The notes: generated from the letters alone by a model not told the origin. Shown: positions 17,114 through 25,184, numbered from the stretch's first letter. The stretch: DNA of 57,060 nt from Chitinophagaceae bacterium (GCA_004173235.1 SEAC01000004.1:1-57060); one strand, 5' to 3'. Numbers and translations: made by a program.

Positions 17114-17854
17114 TTATTGTTTTTCGAAGAGCCACCACAGCCGCCTGCGAGGCTTTATTTTATAATTCGCCTGTATGTATTTGCGGATGTGCTCCATCGC
17201 TTCATCGATGTCGTCGGTGAGCAGCACGAGATCCATATCGGAAGGGGAGATGGTGCCGCGCGCCGCCATGTCCTGCATGGCTTCCAGCAACTCCTTATAA
17301 TATTCCTTTCCGAAAAGAACCACCGGGAAGCCCGTGATCGTCTTGGTCTGGATCAGGGTCAACGTTTCGAAGAACTCGTCCATCGTGCCGAACCCACCGG
17401 GCATGATGATGAACGCATACGAATACTTGATGAGCATCGTTTTGCGGGTAAAGAAGAATTCGAAGGTCATGCTGATATCAACCCACTTGTTTTCTACCTG
17501 CTCAAAAGGAAGCTTGATATTGCACCCCACCGAACGGCCGCCGGCATCCTTTGCCCCGCGGTTGGCTGCTTCCATAATGCCCGGTCCGCCGCCGGTCATT
17601 GTTGTGAAGCCCATTCCTGCGATGCGCTTGCCGAATTCAACGGCCTGCAGGTAATATTCGTGGTCGTCCTTGAAGCGTGCTGACCCGAACACGGTGATGC
17701 AGGGGCCTACGAAGTGCAGTGTGCGGATGGCGCGAACGAGCTCGTAAAAAACCTTCCAGGCAAAGCGCAACTCGTAGGTGCGGCTCTTTGGTCCATCAAG
17801 GTAGATGTGTTCTTTCGGCGGAATGATCGGATCGTGCTTCGTTTTTTCGGGCAT
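17114..17854 (-). CDS. LOG-family (TIGR00730) nucleotide phosphoribohydrolase
   Basis: 246 residues, Rossmann-like. The two family motifs are GGGPGIMEA (88-96) and PGGFGTMDE (152-160). LOG proteins release a base from a nucleoside 5'-monophosphate; in plants and some bacteria this gives cytokinins, elsewhere the physiological substrate is uncertain. It is cytosolic, without signal sequence. It heads a minus-strand run with GH97 two bases downstream and a small lipoprotein gene 44 bases upstream. Confidence 0.9.
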   Translation of the reverse strand: MPEKTKHDPIIPPKEHIYLDGPKSRTYELRFAWKVFYELVRAIRTLHFVGPCITVFGSARFKDDHEYYLQAVEFGKRIAGMGFTTMTGGGPGIMEAANRGAKDAGGRSVGCNIKLPFEQVENKWVDISMTFEFFFTRKTMLIKYSYAFIIMPGGFGTMDEFFETLTLIQTKTITGFPVVLFGKEYYKELLEAMQDMAARGTISPSDMDLVLLTDDIDEAMEHIRKYIQANYKIKPRRRLWWLFEKQ

Positions 17855-17898
17855 GGACGCTTTTGAATGCTAAATGTAACAAGGCGCCGCCGGAATAA

Positions 17899-18126
17899 TC
17901 ACGGGCGCGGCAGCATGGTGTCGCGGTGCTGCGGCCCCACGGGCGAGTCGAGGGTGATGCCTTCGGCAGATGGCCGGTTGTGATCGTCTGTATCGATCTG
18001 CGGACCACCATCGGGCGGGAGCTGCAGTGTCTGGCTGTCTACCGTAGAAGGCGGTTGATTGTCGGAGCCCGATGTGCCACCGGAACAAGCGCAAAGAAGA
18101 AGCAGGAAGGGGAGGTAGCGGAGCAA
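17899..18126 (-). CDS. small proline-rich lipoprotein
   Basis: 75 residues. The signal peptide ends in the lipobox LCAC (Cys 14), followed by a short Ser/Gly/Asp/Pro-rich tail without predicted secondary structure. No family recognised. It lies between lpxD and the LOG gene on the same strand. Likely an exported lipid-anchored peptide; function unknown. Confidence 0.6.
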   Translation of the reverse strand: MLRYLPFLLLLCACSGGTSGSDNQPPSTVDSQTLQLPPDGGPQIDTDDHNRPSAEGITLDSPVGPQHRDTMLPRP

Positions 18127-18129
18127 GTT

Positions 18130-18186
18130 TGAGGAGTTGAAGGGTTGAGGGGTTGAACAGTTGAAGAGTTGAAAAGTTGAGGAGTT
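18130..18186. repeat. GAGTTGAA simple repeat
   Basis: About six imperfect copies of a 9-10 base unit (GTTGA + AG/GG). The reverse complement (CAACTCTTCAACC) occurs at 37968-37995 and 56998-57045, always in gene gaps. Confidence 0.75.
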
Positions 18187-18205
18187 TTGGGCAGGAGGTG
18201 CGATG

Positions 18206-19171
18206 TTAGGAATTTTGGTTTTTGTTGTTATCGCCGGTGAGCTTTTGCCAGATCTCGGGGAGGCGTTTGATCCATACGAGCTCTTTCATTTTTACCGACG
18301 CTTCCTGCACGGGTGAGCCGAAGTATTTCTTGCCGCCTGCTATTGAAGCCGGCACTCCGCTTTGCGCATACACTTCTGCTCCTTCGCCAACGGTCAACGT
18401 TTTGCTCACACCTACCTGTCCCCAGAGGATCACATTGTCTTCGATGTTTGTTGCGCCGGCGATTCCTACCTGCGCGGCAAAGAGACAGTTCTTTCCAACC
18501 ACGGTGTCGTGACCGATGTGCACGAGGTTGTCCATCTTAGTGCCTGCACCAATGATGGTGTCGCCGCTCACTCCGCGATCGATGGTACAGTTTGCGCCGA
18601 TCTCCACTGCTTTCTCCAGGATGACTCTGCCGCAGCTCAGCATCTTTTTATAATGCACATCGCGGTTCGTTTTCTTGTTGTAGTAAAAAGCATCCGACCC
18701 GATGACGGTGCCTGCCTGCACGATGCAATCATCGCCAACGATGCAGTGATCGCCAATGACTACGTTGGGTGCAATGATGCAGTTGCTGCCGATGCGAACG
18801 TTGTTGCCAATGATAGCTCCTGGTGCAACCACAGTGCCTTCGCCGATGTGCGCGCTTTCACTAACGGCACTGCGCTGCGCAACAAACGGACGGAAGTGGC
18901 GCACGATGGTTTGATATGCTTCGAAAGGATCGCTTACCAGCAGCAAAGCCTTGCCGGGCGGGAATTCTGTGCGTTGGTTGATGATGATGAATGTTGCCGC
19001 CGACTCGATGCATTTGCGATAATACTTCGGATGATCGACGAACACGAGATCGCCTTCTTCCACTTTATGTATCTCGTTGATGCCGGTAGCATGCCCAGCA
19101 TCATCGCCGATGATCTCGGCTCCAATGAGTCGTGCGATATCTGTAAGTGCAACGGGTTGATCGAAGCGCAT
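18206..19171 (-). CDS. lpxD: UDP-3-O-acylglucosamine N-acyltransferase LpxD
   Basis: 321 residues. The N-terminal domain has the LpxD fold (FVDHPKYYRKC..S), followed by a left-handed beta-helix of hexapeptide repeats (residues about 105-285). The catalytic His lies in DNLVHIGHDTVVG (about 222-234). Adds the N-linked 3-hydroxyacyl chain in lipid A synthesis. The length is slightly short, as in many Bacteroidota. It is transcribed away from yicC; the 254-base gap between them carries a candidate small RNA. Confidence 0.93.
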   Translation of the reverse strand: MRFDQPVALTDIARLIGAEIIGDDAGHATGINEIHKVEEGDLVFVDHPKYYRKCIESAATFIIINQRTEFPPGKALLLVSDPFEAYQTIVRHFRPFVAQRSAVSESAHIGEGTVVAPGAIIGNNVRIGSNCIIAPNVVIGDHCIVGDDCIVQAGTVIGSDAFYYNKKTNRDVHYKKMLSCGRVILEKAVEIGANCTIDRGVSGDTIIGAGTKMDNLVHIGHDTVVGKNCLFAAQVGIAGATNIEDNVILWGQVGVSKTLTVGEGAEVYAQSGVPASIAGGKKYFGSPVQEASVKMKELVWIKRLPEIWQKLTGDNNKNQNS

Positions 19172-19271
19172 AGTTGTTTTGAAGAATGAAGAACAAAGTT
19201 AGGGTTCTGCTTTCGGGCGCGTTGATGCGTTTGATGTTGCATCGTTCATCGAGCACGGTAAAAAATGTGAA

Positions 19272-19279
19272 TAAATTTG
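19272..19279 (+). promoter_or_regulatory. -7 element TAAATTTG
   Basis: Exact TAnnTTTG match at the start of an AT-rich stretch ahead of the RNA candidate at 19285-19400. No TTG is placed ideally for a -33 element. Confidence 0.4.
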
Positions 19280-19284
19280 TGCAT

Positions 19285-19400
19285 AATTTTTTTCTATTAG
19301 CGGAAAAACTTTTTAATATTGTGGTAGGAAATTTTTATTTCCTGACTTACTAACCCAACCCAATATTAGTCCCGGCCGAAACGCCGGGACTTTTTCTTTT
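19285..19400 (+). ncRNA. candidate small structured RNA ending in a terminator
   Basis: Between lpxD and yicC. TAATATTG (19314-19321) pairs perfectly with CAATATTA (19361-19368). Inside it AGGAAAT (19326-19332) pairs with ATTTCCT (19337-19343) around TTTT. The single-stranded stretch ACTAACCCAACC follows, then a strong intrinsic terminator. No open frame of note is present. The 5' end is inferred from the TAAATTTG box. Either an independent RNA of about 75-110 nt or a transcribed leader of yicC; the terminator and a second -7-like box (TACCTTTA, 19400-19407) favour the former. Confidence 0.5.
19369..19400 (+). terminator. intrinsic terminator between lpxD and yicC
   Basis: GTCCCGGC (19369-19376) and GCCGGGAC (19383-19390) form an eight-pair stem with loop CGAAAC, followed by TTTTTCTTTT. 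Only the plus strand has the T tract, so it ends a plus-strand transcript although no protein gene lies upstream on that strand. Confidence 0.85.
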
Positions 19401-19424
19401 ACCTTTACGAACATTCTACTACTA

Positions 19425-20300
19425 ATGCTGAAATCAATGACAGGCTTCGGCCGTGCGGAGCGGGCCGTGGGCGACAAAACTTTTCTTATCGATATCAAGT
19501 CGCTCAACGGAAAGCAATTCGAATTGCAGCTGAAGATGCCGGCCTTTCTCAAGCCCTTTGAATTCAACATACGCAAGGTTCTTTCCGAAGGGCTCGTGCG
19601 CGGAACAGTGGACTGCAACATCAGCCTGAAAGAAACAGGCAGCGCCAAACCAATCACCATCAACACCGACCTGGTGAAGGCTTATCACCAATCTTTGAAG
19701 TTGCTGGCAACAGAGCTTCGGCTGGAGACCGGTGACCTGCTCAGCACCATCATCAAGCTTCCCGAAGTGATCACGCCTTCGAGCGAAACGCTCACGGATG
19801 CCGAGTGGCAGCAGTTCCAGGGCGTGCTGCGGGCAGCGATCGAAGATCTCAACCGCCACCGCACCGACGAAGGACGCTCGCTGCGCCAGGACCTCGAGCT
19901 GCGCATCCGCAACATCGGCACACAGCAGGCACAGGTTGCAGAACTGGAGCCGTTGCGCCAGCAAAAGATCCGCGAAGGCATTACCAAGCTGCTCGAAGAA
20001 AACGTAGGCAAGGAGAACTACGATTCCAACAGACTCGAACAGGAACTCATTTACTATATAGAGAAGATCGACATCACCGAGGAGCAGGTGCGGCTTAACA
20101 ACCACCTGGAATATTTTACGCAGGTGCTCAACGAAGAAGATTCCAACAAGGGCAAAAAGCTGTCGTTCATTCTCCAGGAGATCGGCCGCGAGATCAACAC
20201 CACCGGCTCGAAGGCCTACGATCACACGATCCAGAAATGCGTGGTGCAAATGAAGGATGAATTGGAAAAGGCAAAGGAGCAGGTGCTCAACGTACTTTAG
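19425..20300 (+). CDS. YicC family endoribonuclease
   Basis: 291 residues, the usual length. It opens with LKSMTGFGRAE and contains SLNGKQFELQLKMP and the C-terminal block of the DUF1732 region (GKKLSFILQEIGREINTTGSKA). YicC-like proteins are RNases involved in RNA turnover. Cytosolic. Start ATG follows a TACCTTTA -7-like site by 17 bases. gldH follows 32 bases later on the same strand. Confidence 0.92.
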   Translation: MLKSMTGFGRAERAVGDKTFLIDIKSLNGKQFELQLKMPAFLKPFEFNIRKVLSEGLVRGTVDCNISLKETGSAKPITINTDLVKAYHQSLKLLATELRLETGDLLSTIIKLPEVITPSSETLTDAEWQQFQGVLRAAIEDLNRHRTDEGRSLRQDLELRIRNIGTQQAQVAELEPLRQQKIREGITKLLEENVGKENYDSNRLEQELIYYIEKIDITEEQVRLNNHLEYFTQVLNEEDSNKGKKLSFILQEIGREINTTGSKAYDHTIQKCVVQMKDELEKAKEQVLNVL

Positions 20301-20332
20301 ATTTTTGATTTCTGATTTAAGCTGTTCGCCGT

Positions 20333-20812
20333 ATGGCCGCTAAAAACTTCTTACCCTTCGCACTTTGCCTGCTGCTGCTTGCAGGCTGCGACACTGTTGA
20401 CCTGTATGAGCAGACGGCGATCATCAAAGAACATTCGTGGAAGAGCAGCCAGAAGCCAACCTTCCGCTTTGCCATCAAGGATACGCTCGTGCCCTACAAC
20501 GTGTTTATGACGCTGCGTCATTCCACCCGCTATCATTATAATAATGTGTGGGTGAACTTGAAGGTGGGCCTTCCGGATGGAAAATCTTTCAGCAGCAAAA
20601 TCGAGCTGCCCCTCGCCGACCCCGAGAAAGGATGGCTCGGCAGCGGAATGGATGACCTTTACGAGCATCGCATCCTTCTTCCGCAACTTACACCCGATGA
20701 TCGTTTTCACACGGCAGGCACGTACACTTTTACCATCGAGCAGCTCATGCGCGAAAACCCATTGGAAGAAGTTTATAACGTCGGCCTGCGGGTGGAGAAA
20801 AAGCAACGGTGA
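20333..20812 (+). CDS. gldH: gliding motility lipoprotein GldH
   Basis: 159 residues with signal peptide and lipobox LLAGC (Cys about 20). Features DTVDLYEQ, the central beta-rich domain YHYNNVWVNLKVGLPDG and the end NPLEEVYNVGLRVEK match GldH, needed for gliding and SprB secretion in Flavobacterium johnsoniae but widespread even in non-gliding Bacteroidota. It overlaps the next gene (TGATG). Confidence 0.93.
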   Translation: MAAKNFLPFALCLLLLAGCDTVDLYEQTAIIKEHSWKSSQKPTFRFAIKDTLVPYNVFMTLRHSTRYHYNNVWVNLKVGLPDGKSFSSKIELPLADPEKGWLGSGMDDLYEHRILLPQLTPDDRFHTAGTYTFTIEQLMRENPLEEVYNVGLRVEKKQR

Positions 20813-21798
20813 TGGACTCTGCATCGCGCCCGCAAACCCGCCTCGTTACCATCGTCTTCTGGGTGCTGCTTTCTTATATCATCGTGGCACTCGCCTGGTG
20901 GTTCCTTTCGCTTGAGCGGCAGAACCGCGAGATCTACGACCTGAAGGTGTGGGCATCCGCGCCGCTTGTGCAGGAGCCCGAGCAAGGTTCGGCAGTGAGC
21001 AAGGCATTGAAGGCGCAGTATGAGCGCAATACGCGCAAGTACATTTATGAAGGGGTCACTTTTTTCATACTCATTCTTTTTGGTGCTGCTTACATCTACC
21101 GGCTTGTGCGCAGGCAGTTCCGCCTGCAGCAGCAGCAACAGAATTTCGTGATGGCCATTACGCACGAACTGAAGACACCGCTCTCTGTAGCCCGGCTCAA
21201 CCTCGAAACGGTGCAAAAGCGGCAGCTTCCCGAAGAAAAGCAGCAGCGGCTTTTGTCGGCCACGCTGCAGGAAACGTTGCGCCTCGATACGCTGATCAAC
21301 AACGTGCTTCTTTCGTCGCAGCTGGATGCGCACGCATACACGCCCACGCGCGAGGAGCTCGATTTCAGCGGTCTGGTAAGGGATGTGGTTTCCGCGTTTC
21401 GCGAGCGCAACCCTGCCCGCGACCTGCAAGCGTCCATCGGCGAAGGCATTGAAGTGGACGGCGATCCGCTGCTGCTGCAACTGTTGTTGAGCAATCTGCT
21501 GGAGAACGCCAACAAGTATAGCCCGCGCGAAGGTTCGATCCAGTGCGTGCTCGAGGATACTCCGAAAGGGCCACTGCTGCAGGTGCGCGATGAGGGCCCC
21601 GGCATTGTCGACGAGGAAAAGAAACGCGTATTTGAAAAGTTCTACCGCGTGGGTAGCGAGCAAACACGCCGCAGCAAAGGCACCGGACTCGGTCTCTACA
21701 TCTGCAGCCGCATTGCACGCGCGCACGGCGCCACCCTGGCACTTACCGACAATGCACCGCAGGGTGCTACCTTTACTGCTCGGTTTAAAAAGTCCTGA
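20812..21798 (+). CDS. membrane sensor histidine kinase
   Basis: 328 residues. Two membrane helices (about 13-32 and 83-103) flank a short periplasmic loop of about 50 residues, so little sensor domain is present. HisKA has the phospho-accepting His in AITHELKTPL; HATPase motifs are NLLENANKYSP (N box), DEGPGI (G1) and GTGLGLYI (G2). The ATG overlaps the gldH stop (TGATG) and its own stop overlaps the regulator start (TGATG), so yicC, gldH, kinase and regulator form one coupled operon. Signal unknown. Confidence 0.92.
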   Translation: MDSASRPQTRLVTIVFWVLLSYIIVALAWWFLSLERQNREIYDLKVWASAPLVQEPEQGSAVSKALKAQYERNTRKYIYEGVTFFILILFGAAYIYRLVRRQFRLQQQQQNFVMAITHELKTPLSVARLNLETVQKRQLPEEKQQRLLSATLQETLRLDTLINNVLLSSQLDAHAYTPTREELDFSGLVRDVVSAFRERNPARDLQASIGEGIEVDGDPLLLQLLLSNLLENANKYSPREGSIQCVLEDTPKGPLLQVRDEGPGIVDEEKKRVFEKFYRVGSEQTRRSKGTGLGLYICSRIARAHGATLALTDNAPQGATFTARFKKS

Positions 21799-22514
21799 TG
21801 GCGAACAGCACAACCCCCGCGAAGCCTTCCATCCTGGTGGTGGAAGATGAAGAGAACCTGCACGAGACGCTGCGGCTCAACCTCGAGCTCGAAGGCTACG
21901 AGGTTACTTCCGCCTATGATGGCATCACTGCTTTGAAGGCCGTGCAGGAAGAGTATTTCGACCTGATCATCATGGACATCATGATCCCTGAGATCGACGG
22001 GTTTAGTGTGACGCAGAACATCCGCCTCTCGAACGATGAAGTGCCGATCCTCATTCTCAGTGCACGCAACAGCAGCGAAGACCGTGTGAAAGGACTGAAG
22101 AAAGGCGCCGACGATTACCTTACCAAGCCCTTTCACCTGGAGGAGCTCGTGCTGCGCGTGCAGAAACTGATCAGCAAGAGCCAGCGCATCAAAGAGAAGA
22201 CGACGGTAGGTGATACTTATGCATTCGGTGGCCACCGCGTAAACTTCAAGGCACAGGAAGCGGTGAATAACCGCGGCGAGCGCATCGAGCTTTCCAAGAA
22301 GGAAACGATGTTGCTGAAGCTGCTCATCGAAAACAAGAACGAGGTGGTGCCGCGCGAAAAGATCCTGCAATCGGTGTGGGGCTACAACGTTTATCCCACC
22401 ACGCGCACCATCGACAATTTCATCCTCAACTTTCGCAAGTACTTTGAAGAAGATTCACGCAACCCGAAGTATTTCCATTCGGTGAGAGGAGTGGGGTACA
22501 AGTATGCCGAGTAA
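21798..22514 (+). CDS. OmpR-family response regulator
   Basis: 238 residues. Receiver domain has VVEDEEN, phospho-acceptor Asp in IIMDIMIPEIDG (about residue 57), Thr/Ser in ILSARN and the conserved Lys in YLTKPF. A winged-helix DNA-binding domain of the OmpR/PhoB type covers about 140-238 (RTIDNFILNFRKYFE, VRGVGYKY). Cognate partner of the kinase it overlaps. Targets unknown. Confidence 0.94.
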   Translation: MANSTTPAKPSILVVEDEENLHETLRLNLELEGYEVTSAYDGITALKAVQEEYFDLIIMDIMIPEIDGFSVTQNIRLSNDEVPILILSARNSSEDRVKGLKKGADDYLTKPFHLEELVLRVQKLISKSQRIKEKTTVGDTYAFGGHRVNFKAQEAVNNRGERIELSKKETMLLKLLIENKNEVVPREKILQSVWGYNVYPTTRTIDNFILNFRKYFEEDSRNPKYFHSVRGVGYKYAE

Positions 22515-22570
22515 GAGAAAGAATGCAGATATACACGATTGTTAAGATCAGCGCAGATAGACGTAGATCA
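22514..22570 (+). repeat. dispersed 'AGAAAGAACGCAGAT' repeat, copy 3
   Basis: AGAAAGAATGCAGAT, ACGATTGTTAAGATC and GCGCAGAT in the family order, starting at the regulator's stop codon. Confidence 0.6.
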
Positions 22571-22651
22571 AAACCCTGAGCAACCATAACCGATCGGCGT
22601 ATATCCATTGCGGCACTCATCGCTCTCCTTTGGAGAGGCGCAGGGGTGCGA

Positions 22652-23353
22652 TCAAAGGTCGCCGAGTTGTGGCCGCAGCACGAGTTCTTCTACGGTGGCT
22701 GCATAGCTAAGCTGGGTGGTGGCGTAAATCAGTTGAGCGACGTCCTCCGGTTTCATAATGCGTTCTTCCGCAACGCCCGATCCATTCCACGAATCGGTGT
22801 ACACGGCCCCGGGAAGTACCGAGGTTACCTTGATGTTGTGCGGCTTCAACTCCTCGCGGAGGTTGCGGCTGAATCCAAGCAATGCAAACTTTGAGATGCT
22901 GTACGCGCCACCATTTGGATAGGCCGCCAGGGATGCTATAGAGCAGATTGTGAAGATGTGACCGCTTTTTGCCTCCATCATGTGCGGCAACAGGCTGCGT
23001 GTAACGTGGTAGGCGCTGAACAGATTGGTGGAAAGCATGTGCTCCAATGCGCCGTCGGGCTCTGTTGCGATGCCGCCGGGTGTAAAGGTGCCGGTGTTGT
23101 TCACGAGCACGTCGATGGTGCCGGCAGTGGCAATTACCCATTGCCCGAAGAGTTGCGCGCCGGCTTTTTGCGAGAGGTCGGCTGCCATCGATTCCACTCG
23201 GATATTCGGAAAGCGTGTGCGCAGCTCTTCGGCTGTTTCGAGGAGCGTTTCCTCGGTGCGGGCGTTAAGGAAGAGGTTGTGTCCGTGCGCGCCAAACTGC
23301 GTAGCGATCGCCTTCCCAATTCCGCGCGAAGCGCCGGTAATGACAACGTTCAT
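22652..23353 (-). CDS. short-chain dehydrogenase/reductase
   Basis: 233 residues, classical SDR. It has the NAD(P) motif TGASRGIG (6-13), NNTGT where NNAG is usual, catalytic Ser in ICSIAS, and Tyr/Lys in YSISK. LPGAVYTDSW follows the active site. Cytosolic oxidoreductase of unknown substrate. The start at 23353 is chosen over an ATG at 23374 because a TAGCTTTG -7 box lies at 23383-23376, so the upstream ATG would be outside the transcript. Confidence 0.9.
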   Translation of the reverse strand: MNVVITGASRGIGKAIATQFGAHGHNLFLNARTEETLLETAEELRTRFPNIRVESMAADLSQKAGAQLFGQWVIATAGTIDVLVNNTGTFTPGGIATEPDGALEHMLSTNLFSAYHVTRSLLPHMMEAKSGHIFTICSIASLAAYPNGGAYSISKFALLGFSRNLREELKPHNIKVTSVLPGAVYTDSWNGSGVAEERIMKPEDVAQLIYATTQLSYAATVEELVLRPQLGDL

Positions 23354-23375
23354 TCGGTACTTTTGATGGTTCACG

Positions 23376-23383
23376 CAAAGCTA
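23376..23383 (-). promoter_or_regulatory. -7 element TAGCTTTG of the SDR gene
   Basis: Exact TAnnTTTG match on the minus strand, 22 bases before the SDR ATG and just outside the divergent YjjG-type gene (start 23388). Confidence 0.5.
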
Positions 23384-23387
23384 ATCT

Positions 23388-24092
23388 ATGGCCCAACGCA
23401 AATACCGGCACCTTTTCTTCGATCTCGATCATACACTTTGGGACTTTGATGCCAATGCACGCGCCACGCTCGAGCAACTGCATCTGGACCTGCAATTGCC
23501 CGACCGCGGCATAGAGGACTTCGACCGGTTTTACCAGTGCTACATCGGCCACAACGAAAAGCTGTGGGACAGATACCGGAAAGGATACATCAAGCAGGAA
23601 GAACTGCGGCTGAAGCGTATGTGGCTCACGCTGCTCGACTTTAAGATCGCAGATGAGTCGCTCAGCCGCGAGCTGAGCGACCTGTTCCTGCAACTGATGC
23701 CAACGCGTACGCAGATATTTCCCGATACCGTAGAAGTACTGGACTACCTGCAGGCGAAAGGATATGGACTGCACATGATCACCAACGGCTTCGAGGAGAT
23801 TCAGCATACCAAGCTGCGGGTATCGGGACTGCACGCGTACTTTCAGAACGTAGTTACGTCGGAAGGCAGCAACTGCCTGAAGCCGCAGCCGGAGATCTTT
23901 TACTACGCACTGGAAAAAGCGGGCGCCACCGTAGAAGAAAGCCTGATGATCGGCGACAATCTGGAAGTGGACATCGAAGGCGCACAATCGGTGGGCATGG
24001 ACGGCGTGCATGTGAACTTCAACAATGCGCCGCAAGCGACGACGCCCGCCTATACAGTTACAGGGCTGAAGCAGTTGATGGATATTCTTTGA
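23388..24092 (+). CDS. YjjG-type noncanonical pyrimidine nucleotidase (HAD)
   Basis: 234 residues. HAD motifs: FFDLDHTLWDFD (about 10-21; nucleophile Asp and DxD), TNGF, K..PEIFYYAL and GDNLEVDIEGA. The DHTLWDF signature and length are those of the YjjG/TIGR02254 family, which dephosphorylates noncanonical pyrimidine nucleotides such as modified dUMP. Single gene divergent from the SDR. Confidence 0.9.
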   Translation: MAQRKYRHLFFDLDHTLWDFDANARATLEQLHLDLQLPDRGIEDFDRFYQCYIGHNEKLWDRYRKGYIKQEELRLKRMWLTLLDFKIADESLSRELSDLFLQLMPTRTQIFPDTVEVLDYLQAKGYGLHMITNGFEEIQHTKLRVSGLHAYFQNVVTSEGSNCLKPQPEIFYYALEKAGATVEESLMIGDNLEVDIEGAQSVGMDGVHVNFNNAPQATTPAYTVTGLKQLMDIL

Positions 24093-24094
24093 TC

Positions 24095-24123
24095 AAAAAA
24101 AGCCCGGCGCAGGAGCGCCGGGC
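24095..24123 (-). terminator. intrinsic terminator for the small Cys-rich gene
   Basis: GCCCGGCGC (24102-24110) and GCGCCGGGC (24115-24123) form a perfect nine-pair stem with loop AGGA. The A run at 24095-24101 gives seven U on the minus strand. It ends the gene at 24146-24316; it begins three bases after the convergent YjjG-type gene. Confidence 0.9.
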
Positions 24124-24145
24124 CTTACAAAAACCGGGTGAGGTT

Positions 24146-24316
24146 TCAATGCTTTGTGCAGCTCTTCATCTTGGCAGCGCAATCGCCCTGGCTCATCTTC
24201 TGGCAGCAGCTGTGCTTCGCCTTCTTCTTCTTGCCTTTGTCGGCAGTAAGAGCGGTGGCAGCAACAGTTCCGGCGGCAAAAAGGCCAGCTACGATCACGA
24301 GTACATACTTTTTCAT
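24146..24316 (-). CDS. tiny secreted Cys/Lys/Met/His-rich protein
   Basis: 56 residues. The first 25 form a signal peptide (MKKYVLVIVAGLFAAG..., Ala-rich cleavage region). The mature part starts with a KGKKKKAKH basic stretch, then C37, C38, C46 and C53 with Met 41 and 50 and His 35 and 56 (HSCCQKM, GDCAAKMKSC). The composition suggests metal binding or disulfide bonding in the periplasm, which is inference. It has its own terminator and sits between psd and a convergent gene, so it is a real transcription unit. No family recognised. Confidence 0.75.
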   Translation of the reverse strand: MKKYVLVIVAGLFAAGTVAATALTADKGKKKKAKHSCCQKMSQGDCAAKMKSCTKH

Positions 24317-24349
24317 ATAGAAGCGATTAGTCTATTAAAGATAGTCAAA

Positions 24350-25006
24350 TTACCATTTACCCAAAATCGTTACGCCGCCTTTTACTTTCTGGTTGATCTG
24401 CACGTCCAGTTTTGTGCCCACCGGCAGCAGAAGGTCCACGCGCGAGCCGAACTTGATGAAGCCCATTTCGGCGCCTTGCTTCACCTTCATCCCGGGCTTG
24501 AGGTAATTGACAATGCGCTTGGCCAGCGCGCCTGCGATCTGCTTTACCAGCATTTCTTTTCCATGCAGGGCATACACCACGCTATGGCGCTCATTTTCCG
24601 TTGACGACTTCGGATGCCAGGCCACCAGGAACTTGCCGGGGTGATACTGGCTGTATTTCACTTCGCCATCCACAGGGTTGCGGTTGACGTGCACGTTCAG
24701 CGGGCTCATGAAGATGGACAGCTGCAGGCGCTTGTCGTTAAAGTATTCGTCGGCATCCACTTCTTCCATCACCACCACGGTGCCGTCGCAGGGCGCTACG
24801 ATGAGGTCTTCACCCGCGGAATGATTGCGGCTGGGAATGCGAAAGAATGAAAGGATGAAGATGAGCAGGCCGATGGCGGCGATCATGATGATCCAGCCGA
24901 GCAAAGGATACGAAGGCATGACGAAAAACAGGGTAAGCAGGTTGATGGCAGCCACCACGATCACGGTAATGAGGATGGTGACGAAGCCTTCTTTGTGAAT
25001 GCGCAT
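24350..25006 (-). CDS. psd: phosphatidylserine decarboxylase
   Basis: 218 residues with two N-terminal membrane helices (about 8-28, 36-55). The self-cleavage site Gly187-Ser188 is in FGSRVD; cleavage yields the pyruvoyl alpha chain. His motifs FMSPLNVHVNR and GEV.Y..YHPG fit the short Psd class of Bacteroidota. Makes phosphatidylethanolamine from phosphatidylserine at the inner membrane. ATG at 25006 chosen as it begins the hydrophobic N terminus. cdsA lies upstream on the same strand but a terminator and promoter lie between. Confidence 0.92.
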   Translation of the reverse strand: MRIHKEGFVTILITVIVVAAINLLTLFFVMPSYPLLGWIIMIAAIGLLIFILSFFRIPSRNHSAGEDLIVAPCDGTVVVMEEVDADEYFNDKRLQLSIFMSPLNVHVNRNPVDGEVKYSQYHPGKFLVAWHPKSSTENERHSVVYALHGKEMLVKQIAGALAKRIVNYLKPGMKVKQGAEMGFIKFGSRVDLLLPVGTKLDVQINQKVKGGVTILGKW

Positions 25007-25054
25007 CAGGAAAAGATTGTGGGCGCTAAAGTACGACTTCCGACCCTTGTCCTC

Positions 25055-25086
25055 GCAAAAAAGGACCCCCGCAAAAGCAGAGGTCC
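25055..25086 (-). terminator. intrinsic terminator ahead of psd
   Basis: On the minus strand GGACCTCTGC pairs with GCGGGGGTCC (ten pairs, two G-U) around TTTT, followed by TTTTTT (25062-25057). It is 50 bases before the psd start, so it either attenuates psd or ends a separate RNA. Confidence 0.85.
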
Positions 25087-25148
25087 GGCCCACAAAGGGT
25101 TGCTAGGAGAGTGTTACTGGATACGACTTCTTTCGAAGTCCGCCATTA
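25057..25148 (-). ncRNA. candidate small RNA or attenuated leader between cdsA and psd
   Basis: A complete promoter is followed by about 90 nt that end in the terminator. A perfect hairpin GACTTC/GAAGTC with a GAAA (GNRA) tetraloop spans 25140-25125, then an unpaired CTCTCCTAGCAACCC stretch and the terminator stem. A ten-codon frame (MADFERSRIQ, 25146-25114) begins two bases after the predicted start of transcription and crosses the hairpin; the paired hairpin makes RNA function more likely than a peptide. It could be a leader controlling psd, or independent. Confidence 0.55.
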
Positions 25149-25153
25149 CCTGA

Positions 25154-25184
25154 CAAATGTATTGGGGCCGAAGGGGGAAGGCAA
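25154..25184 (-). promoter_or_regulatory. promoter TTG-N20-TACATTTG
   Basis: On the minus strand a TTG -33 core, 20 bases, then TACATTTG (25161-25154), an exact TAnnTTTG. This is the best-spaced promoter seen in the window. Confidence 0.65.
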
